Positions 1 through 7,423 of a stretch of DNA of 41,552 bases are shown here, piece after piece; within the stretch, counting starts at the first letter, position 1, and every line of letters starts with the position of its first letter. The stretch is from an archaeon (GTDB lineage Archaea; Thermoproteota; Thermoprotei_A; Marsarchaeales; Marsarchaeaceae), in contig JAJYZJ010000013.1 in assembly GCA_021800035.1 (NCBI GenBank), forward strand, positions 1 to 41,552, given 5' to 3'. The position numbers and the translations under genes were made by a program. The notes beneath the pieces were generated by a model that saw only the letters and a list, made by a program, of their open reading frames with translations, ran no database searches and was not told the origin of the DNA.

Positions 1-759
1 TCACCGGAAGCTACTAGAATTGGATTCGGCAAGGGGGCTTTTACAATAAATATCAACGACTCACCTCACGCCGAAGCAGTGGCTAGGCTTACCGTTCCCC
101 TCACGACTAAGCTTATTTCAAGTAGCTACATTCCAGCAAGAGCGTGGAGAGCGTATGGCCTAAGGACGGACGGACTCATACAATATCGCGGGTTCGAGGT
201 TGTTTCTTGGCTAAAACGTGAAAGGGAGAGCCAAGTCAGTTTACCAGAAAAACTTAGGAGGCCAATAGTTGCGTTTAGGCCGGAAGAGATTAAAGCCGCT
301 TACCTCCACGTGGGGACGGAGGATTCCTACTTATCAGGTGCTCTGCGGGAAGCGCAGGAGGAGCTTGGCTTCAGTCTAGTCGTTCTACCAAGATACAAAA
401 GTCAGCGAAGAGCCTTGCGCGAGTCCCTCCCCGATAGTTATGTTTTGGATAGGCAGATTGACGGACTGGCGCTGATCGATAACTGTGATGTCTTCATAGG
501 CGCTGGAGGAACAATGACTTGGGAGGCTGCACTCTCCGGGAAGCCAACTCTCTCAGCATTCCCGATGCGAACCTATGTGGGCGCAGCCCTTGGAAAAGCT
601 GGATTAATCACACACACAACCTCGAAGGAGTTGAAACGTAGACTCAAACACGCCCTTACGGAATCTACCCTCTCAAAGAACAAAAGGCAACAATATGCCG
701 CAAGCTTCCTTAGCTCTCTGGAGGATCCACTCGAAATATTAGGAAGAACTATTCCTTGA
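1..759 (+). CDS. DUF354 glycosyltransferase-like protein, 5' truncated
   Basis: The reading frame is open from the first base of the window, so the true start lies upstream; the first internal start codon is GTG at 79. The visible part resembles the C-terminal half of DUF354 (COG1817) proteins, which share the GT-B fold of UDP-GlcNAc 2-epimerases and glycosyltransferases. The best landmark is GAGGTMTWEAALSGKPT near the end, the sugar-nucleotide binding loop of that fold, and NDSPHAEAVARLT at the start fits the family. Its substrate is unknown. It converges with a membrane enzyme that probably transfers GlcNAc-1-P to a lipid, which suggests a role in envelope glycan synthesis (inference). The last 21 bp overlap the end of the opposite gene. 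Confidence 0.8.
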   Translation, partial: SPEATRIGFGKGAFTININDSPHAEAVARLTVPLTTKLISSSYIPARAWRAYGLRTDGLIQYRGFEVVSWLKRERESQVSLPEKLRRPIVAFRPEEIKAAYLHVGTEDSYLSGALREAQEELGFSLVVLPRYKSQRRALRESLPDSYVLDRQIDGLALIDNCDVFIGAGGTMTWEAALSGKPTLSAFPMRTYVGAALGKAGLITHTTSKELKRRLKHALTESTLSKNKRQQYAASFLSSLEDPLEILGRTIP

Positions 760-990
760 TTTCAACGCTGACTTGCGAATGTGCACTGTCACTCGGAGCC
801 ATCCGTATAGAAGGATTGCAAGCAAACTCAGAAACGTTAGCCCCTTTAATGCGTCCAGTAAGACGGCTTGCCCACGAAGAAGTGGGCTATCGAGCTTGAC
901 TAAAAATGAGCCTGAAAAATAGAATAAAGCCAGAAGCAACAACCAGAAGATAACCATTGTAGCTACTAACGCAACAACGGGTTCCCTCAA
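739..990 (-). CDS. small two-helix membrane protein
   Basis: An 83-residue protein with two hydrophobic stretches (about residues 5-27 and 50-68) and a basic, Ser-rich tail, so probably a two-pass membrane protein. It starts with TTG 6 bp after the stop of the GlcNAc-1-P transferase-like gene and is very likely co-transcribed and translationally coupled with it. I do not recognise the family. The position suggests a partner or accessory of the upstream membrane enzyme, but nothing in the sequence proves this. Its 3' end overlaps the convergent DUF354 gene by 21 bp. Confidence 0.6.
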   Translation of the reverse strand: MREPVVALVATMVIFWLLLLALFYFSGSFLVKLDSPLLRGQAVLLDALKGLTFLSLLAILLYGWLRVTVHIRKSALKSRNSSS

Positions 991-996
991 TCAGAC

Positions 997-2016
997 TCAA
1001 CCGCCCCATGGAGTAAGAAAGAAGGTCGCAATCGCTAGGCCAACCCCAATCACAGTCAACAAATGATACCTAGCTATGAGCTGCTTCTCGCTCAAGGGAG
1101 AGCGCGAAGTCAATACGCCTGCCAAACTAATCGGCGCTCCGGCGTGCGGGTTTGCCGAAATCATGCCGTCCTTGACTAGGACTGGCCTTTCAGGAAACTG
1201 GTGGCTCTCGAATATTTTGCCCACACTCCCAAAAGATAAAAACCCATTGAGTATCATGGGCATTATAGCAACAGCCACTACTGCTTCTAGATTTCCAGTA
1301 ATTGCCACCATGCCGGCGGCGGCACCCAGAGGTAGGCTTCCCACGTCGCCGATAAAGAACTTAGAAGGATATCTGTTCATAAGGTACAGCCCTATTGATA
1401 CGCCCGAACAGAGTAAAGAGAACGCTGATACCATGGCAGAATACTTAGCTACTTGATCAATAAGTATCAGAACACCAAGAACCCCGAACACGAGAGCAGA
1501 AGCAAAAGTAAGGGTACCATTATAAACGTCATACATATTATACGCATTAGATGTTACGGCCAATCCGACGGGAATTAGAAATGGATAAACAAAGAGAATG
1601 TGTATTTGGCCCACAAGAGGTAGGTATGGATTTGCACTGAAGAATCTTACATGGAGCAGGATTCCAAGAATATCCATCCAAACTCCTCCCAGCAACGCTC
1701 CTCCCAATTTTATGCGGCGGGAGAGCTCCCAAAGGTCGTCCACTAACCCCAAAAGCACGTAATATGTAAACGTCCCTAGTAAGACCAAGACGAACGCCCT
1801 TGCCGTAAGTGGTACGTAAAAATACATTCCGGTCAAGACAGCATCTATTATAATACCGGAAACAATTCCCCCCATTTCGGCCACCTTAGGCTTGCCTGGT
1901 TTGTGCACATCCAGTCCAAAGAAGCCATGAAGAATGAATTTACTACGGAAGAGAAGTAAGCATACGTAAGTTGCCGCTCCTCCAAAAAGAAATGCAATTA
2001 TCGAGGCGAAAAGCAT
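997..2016 (-). CDS. MraY/WecA/AglH-family GlcNAc-1-phosphate transferase
   Basis: A 339-residue polytopic membrane protein of the polyprenyl-phosphate N-acetylhexosamine-1-phosphate transferase family. Family members move a sugar phosphate from UDP-GlcNAc or similar onto a lipid phosphate at the cytoplasmic face, the first step of lipid-linked glycan synthesis. Visible motifs: KPKVAEMGG (42-50), the Asp pair in LVDDLWE (Asp93, Asp94), NAYNMYD (157-163) and GDVGS (223-227), in the usual order. The third motif reads DVYNG where relatives often have DG, a mild variant. An archaeal Alg7/AglH-type role in N-glycosylation is plausible but the acceptor cannot be read from sequence. ATG at 2016 follows a TATA-like box at 2041-2050, giving an almost leaderless mRNA. 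Confidence 0.85.
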   Translation of the reverse strand: MLFASIIAFLFGGAATYVCLLLFRSKFILHGFFGLDVHKPGKPKVAEMGGIVSGIIIDAVLTGMYFYVPLTARAFVLVLLGTFTYYVLLGLVDDLWELSRRIKLGGALLGGVWMDILGILLHVRFFSANPYLPLVGQIHILFVYPFLIPVGLAVTSNAYNMYDVYNGTLTFASALVFGVLGVLILIDQVAKYSAMVSAFSLLCSGVSIGLYLMNRYPSKFFIGDVGSLPLGAAAGMVAITGNLEAVVAVAIMPMILNGFLSFGSVGKIFESHQFPERPVLVKDGMISANPHAGAPISLAGVLTSRSPLSEKQLIARYHLLTVIGVGLAIATFFLTPWGG

Positions 2017-2040
2017 GAGCCTCTTAAGTGTCGAACTCTG

Positions 2041-2050
2041 CTATAATTAA
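2041..2050 (-). promoter_or_regulatory. TATA-like box for the GlcNAc-1-P transferase gene
   Basis: On the minus strand the sequence reads TTAATTATAG. Its centre is about 30 bp upstream of the ATG at 2016, the spacing expected of an archaeal box A for a transcript with little or no 5' leader. Confidence 0.5.
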
Positions 2051-2261
2051 GCTACTCGTGCGAATTTACAGAAGAACCACGTCTCGAAAGCGTTTGAAAG
2101 GTGCAAGCGACTGAAACGGCATGTCCAGAACGCCCTTTTCGATCCTAGGAAGATTCTATAATGAAAAATCGCGAAGCTCACTCACGCGAAGAATTCCTAT
2201 TGAAACTTCTAGGCACCTTTCTCAACAGCCAGTAGACTGTTGCTTGGGTCCTGCAACGGTG

Positions 2262-2345
2262 TGCGGGGTGTGGGATTTGAACCCACGCAGCTCTACGCGA
2301 CGGAGCCTGAATCCGTCTCCTTTGGCCATGCTCGGACAACCCCGC
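2262..2345 (-). tRNA. tRNA-Leu (anticodon CAG)
   Basis: The minus strand folds as a class II tRNA of 84 nt. The acceptor stem is GCGGGGT paired with ACCCCGC, discriminator A (position 2262). The anticodon arm is ACGGA-TTCAGGC-TCCGT, giving anticodon CAG. There is a long variable arm and a perfect T stem GTGGG/CCCAC around TTCAAAT. No intron is present and no 3' CCA is encoded. Discriminator A and the long variable arm fit archaeal tRNA-Leu. Confidence 0.95.
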
Positions 2346-2375
2346 ACGATATCCCAATACTATGCCTTCTTTTGG

Positions 2376-2390
2376 GCTTTAAGTAATAGG
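2376..2390 (-). promoter_or_regulatory. possible box A for tRNA-Leu(CAG)
   Basis: The minus strand carries CCTATTACTTAAAGC with an AT-rich core about 35-40 bp ahead of the mature tRNA 5' end. It is a weak match, listed because the position is right and no better candidate lies nearby. Confidence 0.35.
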
Positions 2391-2446
2391 TTGAGCAAAA
2401 CCAAATCACTGGCCCGAGCTACGTCGTAATTCATAGCATGAGCGAC

Positions 2447-2716
2447 TCAATCCTTGACAGTCTCAAGTGTGCTCACAACCTGCCATAACTGAACTCGCGT
2501 ATGAGGCGGCATATTAGGATCCTGGGATATTTGATCTATAACACTTATTGCGTTGGCGGCCCTGACTCCCGGTGTAAGATTCTTCGCTTGGAGCACCTTG
2601 AATGCCTCTTGAGTGGTCTTTCTTATATTTCTAGGAATAGTGGTGTCGTCCGATATCTGTTGAAGCAACACCACTGCCTGCTTGATTTTTTCATCATTAC
2701 CAATTTTCAGGGCCAT
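2447..2716 (-). CDS. UPF0147 family protein
   Basis: An 89-residue, all-helical, acidic-basic mixed protein that matches the archaeal UPF0147 family (COG1698) along its whole length. Landmarks are the N-terminal KIKQAVVLLQQISDD, the central IPRNIRKTTQEA and the C-terminal segment LTPGVRAANAISVIDQIS. Family members are about 85-95 residues and have no established function. The gene stands alone on the minus strand, divergent from the p27-like gene, and both appear to use the palindromic ATATAT box at 2753-2758. ATG at 2716 is preceded by GAAGGGATG, a possible weak ribosome site. Confidence 0.88.
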   Translation of the reverse strand: MALKIGNDEKIKQAVVLLQQISDDTTIPRNIRKTTQEAFKVLQAKNLTPGVRAANAISVIDQISQDPNMPPHTRVQLWQVVSTLETVKD

Positions 2717-2752
2717 GATAACATCCCTTCAAGACAGGCAACGCGGATAGGA

Positions 2753-2758
2753 ATATAT
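2753..2758. promoter_or_regulatory. shared divergent TATA box (UPF0147 / p27-like gene)
   Basis: ATATAT is its own reverse complement. It lies about 38 bp before the UPF0147 ATG (2716) on one side and about 25 bp before a GTG (2781) on the other. No second AT-rich box exists in the short intergenic space, so one element probably serves both directions. Confidence 0.5.
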
Positions 2759-2780
2759 GCTTTTACATGAAAGGAAGAGT

Positions 2781-3152
2781 GTGTCCAAAGTAAGCAAAGA
2801 AATAGCCAAAGTTCTCACACAAGGGGGCAAACTTCTTGCTGATACCTGTCCAAACTGCTCAACTCCCCTAGTCCAGACGCGGAGTGGCATGACAATCTGC
2901 GTAAATTGCGGTTGGTCAACAAGTCCAAATAGGGATATAGTAAACGGCTCTGTTCAACAGAGGTCTCAGAGTTTTCCTGGATTGCGGTCCATTGTAGAAG
3001 AGGTAGTGAATTCGTATTCAAGAAGGCTCTCAAATCCTAACGACGTAGACCCACAAGACCTGAAGGTAATCCTTCTTGCTCTCTCGATTCTTCAAAAACT
3101 TGATCAAACAGACATCGAGGAGAGTTCCATTAAAGGAACCCATCACGAATAA
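2781..3152 (+). CDS. Sjogren/scleroderma autoantigen p27-like zinc-ribbon protein
   Basis: About 123 residues. An N-terminal helix (VSKEIAKVLTQGGKLL) is followed by a zinc ribbon with CPNC and CVNC pairs and a helical C-terminal half. This architecture matches archaeal homologues of the autoantigen p27/SSSCA1 family (COG1645), whose function in archaea is not established. I place the start at GTG 2781. The frame also has an ATG at 2757, but that codon lies inside the ATATAT promoter box, and GTG 2781 falls where transcription should begin and follows AGGAAG. The end overlaps the convergent hef gene by 10 bp. Confidence 0.78.
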   Translation: MSKVSKEIAKVLTQGGKLLADTCPNCSTPLVQTRSGMTICVNCGWSTSPNRDIVNGSVQQRSQSFPGLRSIVEEVVNSYSRRLSNPNDVDPQDLKVILLALSILQKLDQTDIEESSIKGTHHE

Positions 3153-5482
3153 CTCTGTTCTTTGCCTAGATTGTTTCTTTCATAGGGTGAGTTAATCAGT
3201 TCCACCAGTCTCGCGGCGGTCTTCTCACCTATCCCCTCCACAGCTTCTAGTTCCTTGGTCGAAGCATTAAAAACGCCCCCAATTGAGCCAAAGTGCATCA
3301 ATAGATTCTTTGCTCTTGAACTGTCTATACCGGGAAGAGAAGCTACTACATACTCCCTCAAATCATTATCCAAAACTGGCTTCCTCTCATCCCGAACAAC
3401 TGGCCTAGACCTACCGAACTCGTGTTGTTCCCGTATTGCCATCCTACTAATGAAGAGAGCGGTTTCCGATGGCGTCCGGGACCAAAGTATCGGAATGCCA
3501 TAATCCACTGCCAAACTGATTAACGCACCCCTTACGGCCTCGGGACTGAGCGAGACCGAAAACAAGCTCTCACCTTCAATAATAAAAACTGGACGTCTGA
3601 ACGTACGCCGAATATTAACAGCCTGCTGGAACAGTCTTCCATCCTGTATCGAGGCTGCAAAGTCCTTTACCTGCTTCCTCTCAACACAAACTTGATCAGA
3701 TACAATGTAATCTCCGACTGGTAGCTCCTCGAATCTGATTTTGAGCCCGAAATTGCTGAGAGATGCTGCCACACTTGATGCTCCTTCCCGACTGTCCACT
3801 ACTACTTCGGGTCTGATCTCGGGATTCGCGGTAGCTGACGAACCGTGATTGCTTAACTGCAAATCTGGACCTTGAACTTCCAAGCCGCTCACATGCGCCT
3901 GGCCCTGCACCTCTGACTTATCAGCCAACGGACTTGATTGTGCGAGCCTAGATATGGTGGCTTTCAAATTCTGCTGTTTTCTGCGGGCTATCCAGTAAAA
4001 GACCTCATCTCTTGTCCCCTTTGTTATCAGTGTGATCACTTTTCCCGCGCTCCTCCTGCCAGTTCTCCCCATACGTTGCACCAACCGGGTTACGCTTGGT
4101 ACGTTCTCATACATGACCACCAGATTGCATTCGTCTATATCCAGACCTTCCTCAGCAACCTGAGTTGCGACTAAAACATTGAACTCTCCAGCCTTGAATC
4201 TTTCGAGTGCATCCGCCTGTTCCTTTTGAGACATCCCCTGATCCGATCCTCTCTCCGCCTGTCCAACAAACCTTATGGGTCTTACCCCGTCTACATGCGA
4301 GAGGGCACGAACAACAAGACTAGCCGTGTCTCTATAGTTTGTGAATATTATAGCCTTGTCGCTCCTATTCTTGAAGTAGCCGCTTAGGATCTGTACAAGG
4401 ATGCCTAGTTTGGGGTGCTCGACTCCCTCATTAATCAGATTATCCAAATGAGATTTTGCTACTACCCAGAACGGGTCCATAGCGATGAGGCGAAGTGACC
4501 GACTTGGTCTTTTTCTGTAGGCTTCGTCAATTCTCTTAGTATACATGCGGGCAGAAGTTACTCCCTGCGTCTCGAGCAAATTCATGGCGTGCATGAGCCT
4601 GATGCTCGCCGCTGTGTGAACGACCGCTTCAGACATCTCCGGAGTCCATCCACTTTGCGATGCGGCCTTCGTTAGGCGTTGCTGAAGTTCGATAAGCGTC
4701 TTCAGGTTTACTCTATCAGCGCCTGACGCCGCTACCAATTTCTTCCCAACAAGTGGCTGCAACAGCTTACTGAACAATAGTTCCATGTAACGCATCGTAG
4801 CCGCGAACTCCTTGGGAGGATTAACAAAGATTGGTTGATAATCGGTGGTCTGAACGTATTTTCTCACATCCTCATCCGATGAGTTCTTTGAAGATATGTT
4901 CTTGATGCTGAGGTTCGTGCTGATTTCCTGGAGAGTGACAGGAGATGAACCAGGACTCGCAGTAAGTCCCATCGTCAAACCGCTTGGGTTTTGCGCCTGA
5001 TACCGTCGAGCTATAAATACATAAGGGTAGTTACCCACTGACCTGTGTGCCTCATCAAATATCATTACGGATATATTAGCTAATGAGTAGCGTTCAGCGA
5101 TGAGGTCATTACGCACTACTTGAGGCGTACATACAAGCACTCTAGCTCTCGCCCACTTAGCCACTCTTTCGCGGGGCGACTCGCTCCCTGTGAGTTCTGC
5201 GAAGTCCTCCTTGTCAAAAAGTATGACTCGTTTGAATTGCTCGGCGAGTTGAGATACAAGAGGTCGGGTGGGAGCGAGTACAAGCGCTTTTTTGTCCAAT
5301 TTTTGTTCCAGCCTCGCAGCCACCACGAGAGCTGCAATAGTGGTCTTGCCTAGTCCTGTGGGCAGTACCACCAAGGTATTAGCCTCAAGTGCGCTCTTGC
5401 ACAGCTCGAGCTGGTAGTCTCTTATTTCGAACGCGTCTAAGTTAAGAATTGAAGGTAGCTTAAACGACCGCGCCTGATTCAA
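3143..5482 (-). CDS. hef: Hef/FANCM-XPF type helicase-nuclease
   Basis: A 779-residue DNA repair enzyme acting on forked and branched DNA at stalled replication forks. N-terminal SF2 helicase: Walker A PTGLGKTT (41-48), DEAH (144-147), TAS (175-177) and QRMGRTGRR (470-478), all intact. After a low-complexity linker (about 510-560) comes an ERCC4 nuclease with Asp564, GDY at 591-593 and VERKQVKD (601-608), the metal-binding GDXnERKX3D signature. Tandem helix-hairpin-helix motifs follow (about 712-770; LPGI and VEGIGEKTAARL). Both halves look functional. This full-length form is known from Euryarchaeota and Thaumarchaeota, whereas Crenarchaeota have a short XPF without the helicase. The TTG start overlaps the tmk end by 23 bp, so the two are co-transcribed. 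Confidence 0.95.
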   Translation of the reverse strand: MNQARSFKLPSILNLDAFEIRDYQLELCKSALEANTLVVLPTGLGKTTIAALVVAARLEQKLDKKALVLAPTRPLVSQLAEQFKRVILFDKEDFAELTGSESPRERVAKWARARVLVCTPQVVRNDLIAERYSLANISVMIFDEAHRSVGNYPYVFIARRYQAQNPSGLTMGLTASPGSSPVTLQEISTNLSIKNISSKNSSDEDVRKYVQTTDYQPIFVNPPKEFAATMRYMELLFSKLLQPLVGKKLVAASGADRVNLKTLIELQQRLTKAASQSGWTPEMSEAVVHTAASIRLMHAMNLLETQGVTSARMYTKRIDEAYRKRPSRSLRLIAMDPFWVVAKSHLDNLINEGVEHPKLGILVQILSGYFKNRSDKAIIFTNYRDTASLVVRALSHVDGVRPIRFVGQAERGSDQGMSQKEQADALERFKAGEFNVLVATQVAEEGLDIDECNLVVMYENVPSVTRLVQRMGRTGRRSAGKVITLITKGTRDEVFYWIARRKQQNLKATISRLAQSSPLADKSEVQGQAHVSGLEVQGPDLQLSNHGSSATANPEIRPEVVVDSREGASSVAASLSNFGLKIRFEELPVGDYIVSDQVCVERKQVKDFAASIQDGRLFQQAVNIRRTFRRPVFIIEGESLFSVSLSPEAVRGALISLAVDYGIPILWSRTPSETALFISRMAIREQHEFGRSRPVVRDERKPVLDNDLREYVVASLPGIDSSRAKNLLMHFGSIGGVFNASTKELEAVEGIGEKTAARLVELINSPYERNNLGKEQSYS

Positions 5483-6059
5483 CTAGTTTCCCCCAAACCT
5501 GTCTGAATACGGTTTCCGAAATCGTTCTAGCAGTATTATCGCCTCGCAATACCTGAAAATTGTAAATCTTCGCGAGATGCAAAAAGGCCGACCGCACTTT
5601 GTCCAGATAGTCACGTGATTCGAACGCATCGTGCTTGGATAGTCGTCCTAGACTCAGCCTAGGGTCGATGTCTAGAAGGAAGGTCAAGTCCGGTCGAGGC
5701 GCAAAGGAATTTATCTGTTCAACAAACTCCAAGGGTGCTCCAGCGGCCACCTGGTATGCAATAGATGAGAAGTAGTATCTGTCAAACACCTGCACTGCGC
5801 GGCTCATATCTCCTAATTTTTCCAAATGATCCGAACGATCCGCCGCATATAAGAGAGCGATAGTAACCGGATTGGTTATACTTGCTGCCTCTAGCACGGA
5901 GTGCCGTATTAGCTCTCCAACCGCACCCTCGGTGGGTTCTCTCGAATAGACAGAGTGTACTCCTCTCTCAAGCAGACGACTCACAAGCAGCTTTGCCTGC
6001 GTGGACTTACCAGAACCATCAATCCCTTCAAATACTATGAGCAAGAAATAAGCACCCAT
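5460..6059 (-). CDS. tmk: thymidylate kinase
   Basis: A 199-residue dTMP kinase, phosphorylating dTMP to dTDP for dTTP synthesis. Motifs: P-loop FEGIDGSGKST near the N-terminus, the DR-type substrate motif in SREPTEG, the adenine/lid-region YAADRSDHLE, and VFDRYYFSSIAYQ with the catalytic DR(Y/F). Length is normal for the family. It lies directly upstream of hef with overlapping ends, linking dTTP supply and fork repair in one transcript. It is divergent from an HD-domain nucleotidase across only about 30 bp. A TTG a few codons downstream of the ATG at 6059 (residue 6) is a possible alternative start. Confidence 0.95.
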   Translation of the reverse strand: MGAYFLLIVFEGIDGSGKSTQAKLLVSRLLERGVHSVYSREPTEGAVGELIRHSVLEAASITNPVTIALLYAADRSDHLEKLGDMSRAVQVFDRYYFSSIAYQVAAGAPLEFVEQINSFAPRPDLTFLLDIDPRLSLGRLSKHDAFESRDYLDKVRSAFLHLAKIYNFQVLRGDNTARTISETVFRQVWGKLVESGAVV

Positions 6060-6091
6060 TACACTTTTCTACGTGCTTGTAGCTCTAGGTC

Positions 6092-7396
6092 ATGCGGGAA
6101 ACCCCAATGAAATTCTTCAGTGAGATAATGGATCCAGTCCACGGTTACATCCAGTTTACGGACGTAGAAAAGAGTATAATCGACACAGAACCTGTCCAAA
6201 GGCTTCATAGACTCAAGCAACTTGGCACGGCATATTATACTTACCCGTCTGCAGTTCACTCCAGATTTTCGCACGTAACAGGAGCTATGTCGCTGGCCGG
6301 CCTTGCAGCCGACAGGCTCTGCGCCGCCGGTTATTTGGAAGAAGATGACATACAAATCCTTAGGCTTTCAGCATTACTGCACGATTTGGGTCATGGGCCG
6401 TTCTCTCACTCATCCGAACGCGTATTGCGGCAAACCACCGGATTAACACATGAGGATATGGGTAGCCGCCTTATATCCAGCACTGAAGTGGGAGATAGAA
6501 TCTCCGCCGCAGGTTTTGACAAGGAGACAGTCTCTAAACTTGCGGTTGGCAAATCTGAATACAAGAGCAAATTATTCCCGGCGAAAATAATCGCCGGGCA
6601 GGTTGATGTTGACAAGATGGATTTCCTCAATCGTGATTCACACTTCAGTGGAGTTCCTTATGGTAGAGTAGACCATTTCAGGCTAATTGATGGGTTCTGC
6701 CCTGTAGACGACAATCTGACAATAAACGCAAACGCACTCTATGCACTCGAGCAATTCATAATCGCACGCTATGAGATGTTCAAAGCTGTATATTATCATC
6801 GCACCGTACGCGCATCAGAAATTATGTTAGATGCGATATTGCGCGCCTATGCTATAGACCTTGGATTCATGAAGGATATGAGCAATGAGACGTATCTTGA
6901 AATGGACGATGGATCTGTCTGGGGAAGGCTCAGAATTTTGAGCGGGGGCTCCAAAAGTGAAAAAGAGAAGCGAGATGCCAGCGAACTTTACAAAATGATG
7001 AACCGAAGAGAATTATTGAAGCCTTGCTATGAAGCGGTTCACCATGAATCAAATCCTCAAGGAAGAATTCTCGAAGACGCCAGAGTTCTTCAGGCTCTAT
7101 CCGAATCAATATCTACAAGAGCCAACGTGGATGCTTCCCAAGTCTTTATCGATACTCCTACACTTCCGACCATGCCACTGGGCCCGTTTGACAAGGGGAG
7201 CGCGGACATAATGATCTACACAGAAAAAACAGGCGAAGTTGAAAGGCTGTCGCGGCTTTCACCTCTTGCGAACGCACTCAGCCAGTACGTGGCTTTGGTG
7301 AGGGTATACTCGCTACCGTCAGCAAGGCGCGCTGTGTCCGAGGCCGCGTCAGTAGTATTTAAACGGGAACTAATTGCCGAGAAAGTATCCTATTAA
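6092..7396 (+). CDS. HD-domain phosphohydrolase (SAMHD1/COG1078-like)
   Basis: A 434-residue metal-dependent phosphohydrolase. The HD motif is visible: His61 (HSRFSH), His97-Asp98 (LLHDLGHGPFSH) and a later Asp in QVDVDKMDFLNRDS. The N-terminal MDPVHGYIQFTDVEKSIIDT and PVQRLHRLKQLG match the COG1078 family, which includes dNTP triphosphohydrolases related to SAMHD1. Hydrolysis of dNTPs is therefore the leading hypothesis but is not proven by sequence. The gene lies back-to-back with tmk, so dTTP synthesis and possible dNTP turnover are neighbours. An ATG at 6107 (MKFFSEIMDP) would fit the family start as well as the ATG at 6092. Confidence 0.88.
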   Translation: MRETPMKFFSEIMDPVHGYIQFTDVEKSIIDTEPVQRLHRLKQLGTAYYTYPSAVHSRFSHVTGAMSLAGLAADRLCAAGYLEEDDIQILRLSALLHDLGHGPFSHSSERVLRQTTGLTHEDMGSRLISSTEVGDRISAAGFDKETVSKLAVGKSEYKSKLFPAKIIAGQVDVDKMDFLNRDSHFSGVPYGRVDHFRLIDGFCPVDDNLTINANALYALEQFIIARYEMFKAVYYHRTVRASEIMLDAILRAYAIDLGFMKDMSNETYLEMDDGSVWGRLRILSGGSKSEKEKRDASELYKMMNRRELLKPCYEAVHHESNPQGRILEDARVLQALSESISTRANVDASQVFIDTPTLPTMPLGPFDKGSADIMIYTEKTGEVERLSRLSPLANALSQYVALVRVYSLPSARRAVSEAASVVFKRELIAEKVSY

Positions 7397-7423
7397 ATTC
7401 AATTCTATCTATCTACCGGCTAC

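Noticed and set aside
1076-1456. 126-codon frame opposite the GlcNAc-1-P transferase gene
   Set aside because: It is the antisense shadow of a recognised coding region.
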